This document shows positions 1 through 7,763 of a stretch of DNA of 64,000 nt, piece by piece. Source of the stretch: Cyclobacterium sp. SYSU L10401 (lineage in GTDB: Bacteria; Bacteroidota; Bacteroidia; Cytophagales; Cyclobacteriaceae); contig NZ_WOFO01000001.1 of NCBI RefSeq assembly GCF_010993705.1, forward strand, positions 772,132-836,131, in the 5' to 3' direction. A program made the translations under genes and the position numbers. Positions within the stretch are counted from its first letter, which is position 1. Each line of letters begins with the position of its first letter. The notes under the pieces are model-generated. The model did not search any database. It worked only from the letters and a program-made list of their open reading frames with translations, and was not told where the DNA came from.

Positions 1-808
1 TCTTAGCAACTAATTCAACATTTACTTTGATGTAAACAGGAGTAACAGGTTTGTCATTTGATCCTTTTTCCAGTTGCGTTATCGCTTCCATTACATCCAG
101 CCCCTTGATCACCTTTCCAAAAACCGTATAGGTATCGTCCAAATGGGGAGTTCCTCCTACACTGGTGTAGGCCCTGACTTGGTTTTCTCTCATGTCTTTT
201 CCCAAATTTAAGTTAAAAAATTGTTCCATCACTACTTTTTTGGAAAGCATTAGCGCATTTAAACTGTCAAATTGTTGATTACTATATAGTTGACCATAAG
301 CTTCTCTTAATTCGGTATTGCTATCCAGCTGAACGTATTTGGTAAATGCTTGCTGGAGTTTCCGCATGTCTGTAGTAAGCTCAGGTTCTTCATATACCCT
401 GCCTTCCACAATGTAAAATTGGCAGCCACTGGATTCCTGTTTTGGATTGAGGTTATCCCCTTGTCTGGCTGCGGCTATGCTCCCTTTCTCATGGATCAGG
501 GAAGGATTAAACTCCGCCGGCAGGGTGTACCAATCCTCTTTCGGAATGCCCTCTTTGGTAAAGACATCTCCTCCCTGAATCATAAAATCATCAATGATCC
601 TGTGAAACTCGGTGGAATCGTACCGGCCTGAACTGGCCAGGTCAATAAAATTTTCTTTATGCCCTGGGGTTTCATCGTATAAAACGGCGTACATTTTTCC
701 AAATCTGGTATCGATGGTTACCAGGTAATCCTTTTCTGAGGCGCAGGAGACCATAAGTGAAAGACAGGCCAGAAAGCCTGCTGCCCGGATTATTCTTAAC
801 CTATTCAT
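1..808 (-). CDS. Exported cyclophilin-type peptidyl-prolyl isomerase, 3' end outside window
   Basis: I translated this edge gene directly. It starts with ATG at 808 and stays open to base 1, giving about 269 residues with the C terminus missing. The N terminus is a lipoprotein signal (LSLMVSC, Cys22), so the enzyme should be membrane-anchored in the periplasm or outer membrane. Cyclophilin motifs follow: FHRIIDDFMIQGGD with the catalytic-type Arg, GSIAAARQGDN, GCQFYIVEG, and TVFGKVIKGLDVMEAI. Between the FYIV and VFGKV motifs sits an extra helical stretch of roughly 60-80 residues, as in many Bacteroidota cyclophilins and unlike the compact cytosolic form. It catalyses cis-trans isomerisation of X-Pro bonds and probably assists envelope protein folding. 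The start overlaps the end of hemC by 8 bases, so the two are probably co-transcribed. Confidence 0.9.
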   Translation of the reverse strand, partial: MNRLRIIRAAGFLACLSLMVSCASEKDYLVTIDTRFGKMYAVLYDETPGHKENFIDLASSGRYDSTEFHRIIDDFMIQGGDVFTKEGIPKEDWYTLPAEFNPSLIHEKGSIAAARQGDNLNPKQESSGCQFYIVEGRVYEEPELTTDMRKLQQAFTKYVQLDSNTELREAYGQLYSNQQFDSLNALMLSKKVVMEQFFNLNLGKDMRENQVRAYTSVGGTPHLDDTYTVFGKVIKGLDVMEAITQLEKGSNDKPVTPVYIKVNVELVAK

Positions 809-1739
809 TCAGTGTTTTCTTGATTTCTTGTAACATTCGATCTCCCCCCCTGGCCAGGATACTATCGGCAAGTTGCTGACCCAGGCTTTCAGCCTGCTGT
901 TCGGAGCCAGTGAAGCAGTCAAATAGCCTGTTTTTCCCGTCCAGTGACATCAGCCCTCCCTTCAATTCCAATTGGCCTTCTTTCCATTGGGCCAGGGCAA
1001 AGGCAGGAATACTGCATCCTCCTTCCAAAACTTTCAAAAAACTTCGTTCTGCCCTCAGGCAGGCTGATGTGGAAGAATGGTTGACGGCATTGGTAATGGC
1101 CTTTTTAATCTCAAATGGAAGGAGTCGGTGGGCTTCTATGCCAATACTGCCCTGACCCACTGCCGGAATAAACTGCTGTAAATTCAACTCTTTCCGGATC
1201 AGCTGATCATACCCCATGCGGTGCACGCCTGCATAGGCCAACAAGAGCCCGTCACAGATGCCATTTTCCATTTTGGCAATTCTGGTCTGTAAGTTACCCC
1301 TGATATCTGTGGTCTTTACGTGTGGATAATAATGTTTTAATGTAGCGATCCTTCTGGTCGAAGAAGTGCCCAGAAGGATTGGTTTTTCATTGTTGTTGAG
1401 ATCAGGAAAATTTTTCCGGTGGCTAATGATGACATCATTCACCTTTTCCCGTTCCGTAAAAGCAATAACTTCGAAGCCTTCAGGAAGCCGGGAAGGCAAA
1501 TCTTTGGCACTATGTACCGCAATGTCTACATTGCCTTCAGCCAACTGGTTTTCTAATTCTTCCGTAAATACCCCCTTGCTCCCAATTTTTGAAATGGCCA
1601 CGTCCAGGACTTTGTCTCCCTTGGTTTCTATGATTACAATTTCCGATGAGATCCCCTGCCTTGTCAATAAGTCTGCGACATGATGGGCCTGGAATAGCGC
1701 CAGCTTGCTGCCCCGTGTTCCTATGCGAATTGGATTCAT
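801..1739 (-). CDS. hemC: Porphobilinogen deaminase (hydroxymethylbilane synthase)
   Basis: 312 residues, the normal length for HemC. It joins four porphobilinogens into hydroxymethylbilane in cytosolic tetrapyrrole synthesis. The N-terminal IGTRGSKLAL motif, the TSSTRR and DIRGNLQTR arginine motifs that bind substrate carboxylates, and the dipyrromethane cofactor cysteine (Cys242 in EGGCSIPAFA) are all present. The start codon overlaps the stop of the RimK-like gene by one base (TAATG), and its 3' end overlaps the cyclophilin start, so this is a tight minus-strand operon. The other haem gene in the window, hemE at 19.4 kb, is not linked to it. Confidence 0.97.
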   Translation of the reverse strand: MNPIRIGTRGSKLALFQAHHVADLLTRQGISSEIVIIETKGDKVLDVAISKIGSKGVFTEELENQLAEGNVDIAVHSAKDLPSRLPEGFEVIAFTEREKVNDVIISHRKNFPDLNNNEKPILLGTSSTRRIATLKHYYPHVKTTDIRGNLQTRIAKMENGICDGLLLAYAGVHRMGYDQLIRKELNLQQFIPAVGQGSIGIEAHRLLPFEIKKAITNAVNHSSTSACLRAERSFLKVLEGGCSIPAFALAQWKEGQLELKGGLMSLDGKNRLFDCFTGSEQQAESLGQQLADSILARGGDRMLQEIKKTLNE

Positions 1740-2647
1740 TACTGTCCGTTTTTTCTCTTTGTCGTTTTTTTCTCTACCGCATTTTCTATGTAGGAAATGA
1801 TCTTACCGGCAATATTGATGCCTGTAGCTTTTTCTATGCCTTCCAGACCGGGGGAGCTGTTTACTTCCAATATCAATGGACCCCGATCAGATTGCAGCAT
1901 ATCTACTCCCGCTACTGAGAGTCCCAGTGCCTTGGCAGCATTTAAAGCGGCTGATTTTTCAAGCCTGCTAAGTTGAATGACCTCTGCTTTACCACCTCGA
2001 TGCAGGTTGGAACGGAATTCTCCTTCTGCTCCCTGCCGTTTCATGGCTCCTACCACCCTGTTATTTACTATAAAGGCCCGGATATCTGCTCCTTTGGCTT
2101 CCTTGATAAACTCTTGTACAATAATCCGGGCTTTAAGCCCATGAAAGGCTTCAATGACGGATTGGCTGGCCTTTCTGGTTTCAGCCAATACCACACCCAG
2201 ACCCTGGGTACCCTCCAGCAGCTTGATGATAAGCGGCGCTCCTCCCACCATTTCTACCAGTTGTTTTTCACCCCCTTTCGAAAAATTGGTAAAGGCTGTT
2301 TTTGGCATGCCCAAACCTTCTCTGGATAAAATTTGTAAAGACCTCAATTTATCCCTGCTGCGTACAATAGCCTGTGACTCCACCGCAGAAAAAACCCCCA
2401 TCAATTCGAACTGCCGGACCACTGCCGTTCCATAAAAAGTTACAGAAGCCCCTATTCTGGGGATAATGGCATCAATTGAAGTGAGTTTTTCTCCCTTATA
2501 AAGGATATATGGACCATTTTGTTCAATAATCAAATCGCAGGCGGAGTGGTCGATTACCATGGCTTCATGCCCGGCTTCCCGAATGGCCTGCATCAACCTT
2601 TTGGTAGAATACAGGTTGGCATTTCGGGACAATACGGCTATTTTCAT
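1739..2647 (-). CDS. rimK: RimK-family ATP-grasp alpha-L-glutamate ligase
   Basis: 302 residues with the RimK layout: an N-terminal pre-ATP-grasp domain ([18 protein letters not shown]) and a C-terminal ATP-grasp domain with the lid [19 protein letters not shown] and the metal/ATP motif [15 protein letters not shown]. In E. coli RimK adds glutamates to the C terminus of ribosomal protein S6; other family members glutamylate coenzyme F420 or related acceptors. The true acceptor here cannot be read from sequence. It lies 2 bases downstream of a RimB-like protease gene and overlaps hemC by one base. The pairing supports a glutamylation/trimming system acting in the cytosol. Confidence 0.93.
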   Translation of the reverse strand: MKIAVLSRNANLYSTKRLMQAIREAGHEAMVIDHSACDLIIEQNGPYILYKGEKLTSIDAIIPRIGASVTFYGTAVVRQFELMGVFSAVESQAIVRSRDKLRSLQILSREGLGMPKTAFTNFSKGGEKQLVEMVGGAPLIIKLLEGTQGLGVVLAETRKASQSVIEAFHGLKARIIVQEFIKEAKGADIRAFIVNNRVVGAMKRQGAEGEFRSNLHRGGKAEVIQLSRLEKSAALNAAKALGLSVAGVDMLQSDRGPLILEVNSSPGLEGIEKATGINIAGKIISYIENAVEKKTTKRKNGQ

Positions 2648-2649
2648 TT

Positions 2650-3090
2650 CTATATATTTTTGTTTGGCTTTCCGGCAAAATTAACTTTATCCACATCTAC
2701 CAAAAACCTGCCTTTCAGGATTTTTCTACCTAACAAAACGGCATTTTTCATCTTGGATCTGTTGGAAAGGGTAAACGCCGCCTGAAAGGAAGCTTCTCCA
2801 ATGATCAGGGTGGTAAGCACCAGGTAGCGCTTTTCCATCTGACCGAAGGAATTTTTCACTTTTTTTACCTTATATTTTGCTGTGCGAATTCTCTTTCCTG
2901 AATAGGAGCCATGGCGGGGATCCAGAGGAATGAATTCCAATAAATTCTCCTTTTCATGTTGTACCTCATTTACGGATGATACATGTATGGTGCAATTGTA
3001 GGCACCGGTATCTACCTTAGCATTTACCCTTCCGATGTCCCAGTCCGGAAGACTGATCCTTTCTCTTCTCCCTATAATTGATTTTTCCAT
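2650..3090 (-). CDS. RimB/Zn_protease-family retropepsin-like aspartic protease
   Basis: 146 residues. The sequence [13 protein letters not shown] carries a D-T-G-A motif at residues 27-30, and the C-terminal half has [18 protein letters not shown]. This matches the family annotated as ATP-dependent zinc protease (DUF785), whose members have a retropepsin-like fold. In organisms where RimK is studied, the partner RimB trims the added glutamate chain; that role here is inferred from the adjacent rimK (2-base gap). It heads the minus-strand operon. A promoter-like TACCTTTG ends 5 bases before its ATG. Confidence 0.88.
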   Translation of the reverse strand: MEKSIIGRRERISLPDWDIGRVNAKVDTGAYNCTIHVSSVNEVQHEKENLLEFIPLDPRHGSYSGKRIRTAKYKVKKVKNSFGQMEKRYLVLTTLIIGEASFQAAFTLSNRSKMKNAVLLGRKILKGRFLVDVDKVNFAGKPNKNI

Positions 3091-3095
3091 TGGCT

Positions 3096-3124
3096 CAAAG
3101 GTAACTCATTCCAACTATTTACAA
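3096..3124 (-). promoter_or_regulatory. Bacteroidota-type promoter for the RimB-rimK-hemC-cyclophilin operon
   Basis: On the minus strand TTG (3124-3122), an 18-base spacer and TACCTTTG (3103-3096) match the Bacteroidota pattern TTG / TAnnTTTG. The last G is only 5 bases before the ATG at 3090, so transcription would begin at or beside the start codon, giving a near-leaderless message. This is a motif-based inference. Confidence 0.5.
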
Positions 3125-3147
3125 GAGCTATTCACCTGCTTTATGGA

Positions 3148-4281
3148 CTAACCTGCCCGGATTATTCTCGCCAGACTAAAAGCCAGGTCTAGAAAGAGAA
3201 TCTTGGGATTGCCATTCCTCTCAATGTGGTAGTGCCCATCATTTAAAACCCGATAAATTCCCATGATTTTTTCATCATTCAGCACGGTATTGCTAAAATT
3301 CACAATGAATTCCCTGTCAGCTTCGCTGCTCCTCATCAAATCTGTTAATTGTGTTCTGTTAAGCAGGGATTCTCTGATAACATTGATGCCTGTCAATAGC
3401 AGAGACTTTTGCTGCTCCTTATTAGTGCTGCTTATTTGTTCCGTAAAGGCTATGAGCGATTGAATATCAGCTTTGTAACAATCCCTCAGCCAATCCCTGA
3501 AAAGCAGGGTATTTTTATCAACCACATTTTGGGATAACAAAAGGGCTTCCCGCATATTGCCGTCTGCGAGTGGAGCAATCTGCTGGGCTGCCAGTGTATC
3601 GGCCAGGGATTGATCCTCCAGAAATTGACGGATCTCCTCATCGGTAAAATTTCTTACATGTATTTTTTGGGTTCGGGAAAGTATGGTTGTCAATAAATTT
3701 TCAGGTTGCTGACTGACCATCAGGAATATGGTTTTTACAGGTGGTTCTTCCAGGATTTTAAGTAAGGCATTGGCAGAAGAAAGGTTTAGGGTTTCTGGTG
3801 CCCAGATCAACATCATCTTATAGCCCCCCTCAAAGGATTTAAGCGAGAGGGTTTTTACAATCTGTCGTGCGGCAGCTTTGGATATGCTCAGCAGTTTATT
3901 GATTCCCAGGTGTGCACTCCAATCCTGAAAATTACCATAAGTTTTTTCCAAGGCGAAGGATCTCCAGAGGGCATGAAAGTCAGGCTCATCATCATCCTCT
4001 TTTTTTTCTTGCTTTTTTGTAGGAGCTGGAAGCGGTATGGCAAAATTCAGATCCGGATGGACCAGTTTTGCCATTTTCAAACAGGAAGCACACTTACCGC
4101 AGGCATCCTCTTTTCCAGGCTGATTACAAAGGATATAGGTCGCCATGGCCAAAGCCATGGCCAGGTTAGGGCTGCCTTCTTTTCCATGAAAAAGTAAGGC
4201 ATGAGCCAGGTGATCCTTTTGAATCGCATGGATAAGTTTCTGCTTGGTTTCCCCAAGTCCGGGGATAGATGAAAAAAGCAT
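3148..4281 (-). CDS. holB: DNA polymerase III subunit delta-prime (clamp-loader ATPase homologue)
   Basis: 377 residues. The N-terminal AAA+ region keeps the zinc-binding cysteines Cys52, Cys61, Cys64 and Cys67 (CGKCASC), and the sensor-like ALLKILEEPP and SRTQKIHV motifs of delta-prime. The P-loop position reads FHGKEGSPNLAMA rather than a canonical GxxGxGKT, as expected because delta-prime does not hydrolyse ATP. An acidic, lysine-rich insert (EKKEDDDEPDF) lies after the zinc region. It acts in the replisome clamp loader with DnaX and delta. It is 11 bases downstream of the GlmU-like gene on the same strand. Confidence 0.92.
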   Translation of the reverse strand: MLFSSIPGLGETKQKLIHAIQKDHLAHALLFHGKEGSPNLAMALAMATYILCNQPGKEDACGKCASCLKMAKLVHPDLNFAIPLPAPTKKQEKKEDDDEPDFHALWRSFALEKTYGNFQDWSAHLGINKLLSISKAAARQIVKTLSLKSFEGGYKMMLIWAPETLNLSSANALLKILEEPPVKTIFLMVSQQPENLLTTILSRTQKIHVRNFTDEEIRQFLEDQSLADTLAAQQIAPLADGNMREALLLSQNVVDKNTLLFRDWLRDCYKADIQSLIAFTEQISSTNKEQQKSLLLTGINVIRESLLNRTQLTDLMRSSEADREFIVNFSNTVLNDEKIMGIYRVLNDGHYHIERNGNPKILFLDLAFSLARIIRAG

Positions 4282-4292
4282 GGTGTTTTACA

Positions 4293-5495
4293 TTAAAATT
4301 CTTTGTCCCAAATCCTGTAGGGCCTGGTGAGTTCAAATACCCGTTGTAATATAGCCCTTTCTTTTTCATCGAACTCCATGCCTTTAAAAGCCATGGCTTT
4401 TTGCGCAGTTTCTTCAAACCGCATTAATTTAAAGGTGCTAAATCCGGATGCTCCTCCCCAGGCAAAGGAGGAAACAAATTTCCTGGGAAAACCTTCGCCA
4501 AATAAATTGGCCCCTACTCCAATAACGGTACCGGTGTTCAATGTGGACCCTATACCCAATTTGGCATGATCTGCTACCATGGATCCGCAAAACTGTAGCC
4601 CGGTATCGCTGAAACCACCCTTGGTATAATCCCAGACTTTAACGGGCATGTGGTTGTTTTTCAGATTGGAAACTACTGTGTTGGCTCCAAAATTACACCA
4701 TTCTCCTACCACACTATTGCCCATGTAGCCATCATGGGATTTATTGCTATGCCCCATAAAGACCACATTGGATACTTCTCCGCCCACTTTACATTTCGGT
4801 CCAATGGTGGAGTTTTCCCTGATCTTTGCCCCCATACTGATGGTGGCTTCTTCACAAAGTGCAAAAGGCCCTCTGATCAAAGCTCCTTCCATGATTGTTG
4901 CATTTTTACCTATGTAAATGGGACCATTGGTGGCATTGAGTATGGCAGCCCTTATTTTTGCGCCTTTCTCAATAAAAATATTTGGCTCATTGTACAGGTG
5001 GGTATGAGGGTCGTCGGTTCCCCAGGAGACCCGTCTTTTTGTCAAAATATCAAAATCCTTGCTGATCTCGATGCCGTTCCATTGGAATATGTGCCAGTTT
5101 CTACTCAGTAATTGAATATCTTTTTCATAGGTTACCTTTTTTTTCTGAGGCAAATGATCTGTTTGAAACTGTTCAGGCTTATCCAAATGGCTGGCTAATA
5201 GGGTGTCATGGTGCCACAAGGATTCATTATTCTTCAAGGCTTCTATGGCATTTACCAAATCATCATCCGGACACAACGCCCCATTGATGTATAAGGCTGG
5301 TTCGCGTATAACAGTGTATTTTGATTGTAGATAATCCTGGGTCAGGAACCCCACCTGCTTTGCCTGCAGGCGGTTTTGCCATTTCTCACTGATTTTTAAT
5401 ATCCCGACCCTGATATCTGCGACAGGCCGGGTGAAAGTGAAGGGTAGCAAATTACCCCTGCTGCGGGGGTCGTCAAACATCATGATGTAATCCAT
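4293..5495 (-). CDS. GlmU-like protein: nucleotidyltransferase-like N terminus plus left-handed beta-helix
   Basis: 400 residues. The N terminus (DYIMMFDDPRSRGNLLPFTF) is typical of the putative sugar nucleotidyltransferase family found in Bacteroidota. Residues from about 180 on carry hexapeptide repeats (IGKNATIMEGALI, MGAKIRENSTIGPKCKVGGE, LGIGSTLNTGTVIGVGANLF) that form a left-handed beta-helix, as in the acetyltransferase half of GlmU. By analogy it would act on sugar-1-phosphates for envelope precursors, but the family's substrate is not established and the N-terminal domain is short for an active uridylyltransferase. It starts just beyond the rpmE2 terminator and precedes holB. Confidence 0.82.
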   Translation of the reverse strand: MDYIMMFDDPRSRGNLLPFTFTRPVADIRVGILKISEKWQNRLQAKQVGFLTQDYLQSKYTVIREPALYINGALCPDDDLVNAIEALKNNESLWHHDTLLASHLDKPEQFQTDHLPQKKKVTYEKDIQLLSRNWHIFQWNGIEISKDFDILTKRRVSWGTDDPHTHLYNEPNIFIEKGAKIRAAILNATNGPIYIGKNATIMEGALIRGPFALCEEATISMGAKIRENSTIGPKCKVGGEVSNVVFMGHSNKSHDGYMGNSVVGEWCNFGANTVVSNLKNNHMPVKVWDYTKGGFSDTGLQFCGSMVADHAKLGIGSTLNTGTVIGVGANLFGEGFPRKFVSSFAWGGASGFSTFKLMRFEETAQKAMAFKGMEFDEKERAILQRVFELTRPYRIWDKEF

Positions 5496-5499
5496 GGTA

Positions 5500-5507
5500 C
5501 AAAAATA
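5500..5507 (-). promoter_or_regulatory. Possible -7 promoter element of the GlmU-like gene
   Basis: TATTTTTG on the minus strand fits TAnnTTTG and ends 4 bases before the ATG at 5495. No matching TTG was found 18-21 bases further upstream, and the element overlaps the U-tract of the rpmE2 terminator, so confidence is low. Confidence 0.3.
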
Positions 5508-5542
5508 AAAAAGTCTACCGGAATAAAGCTTCCGGTAGACTT
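5502..5542 (-). terminator. Rho-independent terminator of rpmE2
   Basis: A perfect 12-base stem (aagtctaccgga at 5511-5522 with tccggtagactt at 5531-5542) and an 8-base loop. Read on the minus strand it runs directly into a T-rich tract. It separates rpmE2 from the GlmU-like gene. Confidence 0.9.
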
Positions 5543-5567
5543 AATCTCAGGTAATAACCTAAAGAAT

Positions 5568-5813
5568 TTAATTTTTCTTGTACCTTCTGTTGAATTTTTC
5601 TACCCTACCTGCAGTATCCAACAACATTTTCTTGCCGGTGTAAAATGGATGTGACGCAGAACTTACTTCCACCTTTACCAGGGGATAATCCTTGCCATCT
5701 TCCCATGTAATGGTATCACCAGTCTCTATGGTAGATTTGGTGATAAACTTATAGTCACTGGAAGTATCCAAAAATACAACGTCTCTGTAATTGGGATGAA
5801 TTTCTTTTTTCAT
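5568..5813 (-). CDS. rpmE2: 50S ribosomal protein L31, type B (cysteine-free)
   Basis: 81 residues starting [16 protein letters not shown], typical of the longer type B L31. There is no cysteine anywhere, so this is the zinc-independent form. Such forms usually take the place of zinc-binding L31 when zinc is scarce, but in many Bacteroidota the C-minus form is the only or main L31, so zinc regulation should not be assumed. It is monocistronic: its own promoter lies upstream and a strong hairpin terminator lies 26 bases after the stop. Confidence 0.97.
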   Translation of the reverse strand: MKKEIHPNYRDVVFLDTSSDYKFITKSTIETGDTITWEDGKDYPLVKVEVSSASHPFYTGKKMLLDTAGRVEKFNRRYKKN

Positions 5814-5853
5814 TATATGGTTTGTTATTTTTTTACTTCTTCAAATCGAGGCA

Positions 5854-5884
5854 CAAATTTACCTTATTTTATGATTTTCTCCAA
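5854..5884 (-). promoter_or_regulatory. Promoter of rpmE2
   Basis: On the minus strand TTG (5884-5882), a 20-base spacer and TAAATTTG (5861-5854) match the Bacteroidota consensus. The predicted start site leaves a leader of about 30-35 bases before the ATG at 5813. No zinc-regulator site was recognised. Confidence 0.6.
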
Positions 5885-6020
5885 AACATTCCCTTTCAAA
5901 TATAAAATACTTCCTTAATTTTATGCGAAAGTTGGTCTTTTAGGTCAAGTTGCTATGAAACAGGTATTTCCTTCAAGGAGATCCACCGTAACAATTAGCG
6001 TTACATTACCAGTTATTTAT

Positions 6021-7691
6021 ATGAGATTATTTTTTTTCTTTATTTTATTGACAGCAATTAACATCACCTTTTCGCTGGCACAAAGCCCATTTGTTCCCTT
6101 TGACAGGGATTATTATCAGTTGATTGAAAGGTACGAAATCAAACAGGGGTTTTTCACAGATGCCTTTCATTCCGGTCACAAACCCTATAGCAGGGATGAG
6201 CTGGTTGGTTTTTTGGAAAATTATAAAGCATCCTATACAGGTCTTTCTGAGGTGGATGATTTTAACCTGAACTTCCTGCTTCAGGATAGCTGGGAATATG
6301 TTTCGGATACACTTCCCTTTTCCCGAAATACTGTCGGAAAGCATTTTTACCAAAGACCCGCTGATTTTTACTACCATAGAGATCGTTCCCTGGATGTACA
6401 TGTCAACCCGGTTTTGTATTTAATGGGAGGAGTGGAGTCAGGTGAAGAAAATCTCCGTTTCAGAAACACCCGGGGACTGTCAGTAAGGGGAAGCATAGAC
6501 CGGAAAATCGGCTTTTATACCCTATTGACTACTACGGATTTGGTTTTTCCGTCATGGATCAAAAGGTATGTTAACCACCAGGGGGCTATACCTGGTCAGG
6601 GCTTTTGGAAGAGATATGGGGAGCAGGGCTACAGTTTTTTTTCTGCCAGGGGACACCTGAATTTTAACGCTACGGAACATATACAGGTCATTTTTGGGCA
6701 TGACAGCCATTTTATAGGAGAGGGTTTTCGTTCCTTCGTGCTCTCTGATTTCTCCAACCCATTTGTTTTTTTAAAATTGAATACCCATATCGGTAAAATC
6801 AATTTTACCAATCTATGGGGGCAGATGACTGCGGATATTATCACTGACAGGGGCTTTCCTACGGACGGCAGGTATCCCCAAAAATGGTTTTCTTTTCATC
6901 GGCTGGGCATAAATTTAGGCAATCGATTCAATCTGGGTGTATTTGAATCTGTGATGGCCAGTCAAATGGATTGGAACTACCTCAATCCCGTGATTTTTTA
7001 CCGCTGGGTAGAACACCAGTTGGGTACGCCGGACAAAGTCATGCTGGGAACCGACTTTAAATGGCATCCGGGCAATGGGATGCAGGTTTATGGTCAGTTT
7101 GTGCTGGATGAGTTTGTGTTCAATGAGTTTTTCGGAATTTCCGGTAAGGGATCGAGTCGGAACAAACATGGCTTTCAACTTGGCTATAAGTATGTAGAAG
7201 TGGCAGGCATCAATAACCTGGATGTACAGGTAGAATACAACCATGCCAGGCCCTTTACCTACCAGGAAAAGTTTGCCTACCAATCCTACACCAACTACCG
7301 CATCCCCCTCACACATCCCCTGGGGGCAAATTTCAGGGAGTTTATGGGAAGCGTTACTTACCAGCCCCTTCCTAAATTCAGGTTGAAAGGAATTTTTCTT
7401 TATCAAATGAAGGGAGAGGATCCCGATGAGTCGGCTAATTATGGGGGAGACATCCTCAAAAGCAGGCTTGAAACCAGCACGGCCCTTTTTGGTAATTTTA
7501 TCGGGCAGGGGCTGAAGCAGGAAAACCTGATGTTTACAATTCAGGCAGATTACATGCTGCGACACAATTTATTTTTGGATTTTTCCCATACCCTGAGAAA
7601 AAGTAATGGTGGCGTAAATCCCATTCAAGATACTGCTTTTGGTCAATTGGCCTTGCGATTGAATATGGGTAGGTTTGATCCTCATTTTTGA
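6021..7691 (+). CDS. Wzi/RemB-like outer-membrane beta-barrel protein
   Basis: 556 residues from the ATG at 6021. An upstream in-frame ATG at 5955 exists, but only the 6021 start puts a clean signal peptide (MRLFFFFILLTAINITFSLAQ) at the N terminus. The body is rich in alternating aromatic and polar strands (for example FYTLLTTTDLVFPSW, VFGHDSHFIGEGFRSF) and ends LRLNMGRFDPHF, as in an outer-membrane barrel. It resembles the capsule-assembly Wzi family and the gliding-related RemB group of Bacteroidota. A role in anchoring surface polysaccharide is plausible given the exopolysaccharide locus 14 kb away, but it is not part of that locus. An ABC exporter follows after 72 bases. Confidence 0.75.
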   Translation: MRLFFFFILLTAINITFSLAQSPFVPFDRDYYQLIERYEIKQGFFTDAFHSGHKPYSRDELVGFLENYKASYTGLSEVDDFNLNFLLQDSWEYVSDTLPFSRNTVGKHFYQRPADFYYHRDRSLDVHVNPVLYLMGGVESGEENLRFRNTRGLSVRGSIDRKIGFYTLLTTTDLVFPSWIKRYVNHQGAIPGQGFWKRYGEQGYSFFSARGHLNFNATEHIQVIFGHDSHFIGEGFRSFVLSDFSNPFVFLKLNTHIGKINFTNLWGQMTADIITDRGFPTDGRYPQKWFSFHRLGINLGNRFNLGVFESVMASQMDWNYLNPVIFYRWVEHQLGTPDKVMLGTDFKWHPGNGMQVYGQFVLDEFVFNEFFGISGKGSSRNKHGFQLGYKYVEVAGINNLDVQVEYNHARPFTYQEKFAYQSYTNYRIPLTHPLGANFREFMGSVTYQPLPKFRLKGIFLYQMKGEDPDESANYGGDILKSRLETSTALFGNFIGQGLKQENLMFTIQADYMLRHNLFLDFSHTLRKSNGGVNPIQDTAFGQLALRLNMGRFDPHF

Positions 7692-7763
7692 CTACCGATC
7701 CAAAAGCAAGACCCAATACCCTTAAAAAATTGTAAATTGCGCCCGTACATGAGATGAGAACGT

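Noticed and set aside
350-631. 93-codon plus-strand ORF
   Set aside because: It lies antisense to the cyclophilin gene, whose family motifs are clear.
4650-5111. 153-codon plus-strand ORF
   Set aside because: Antisense shadow of the GlmU-like gene with its regular hexapeptide repeats; the plus-strand product has no recognisable features.
6915-7565. 216-codon minus-strand ORF
   Set aside because: Antisense to the Wzi/RemB-like barrel gene; no signal, motif or promoter.
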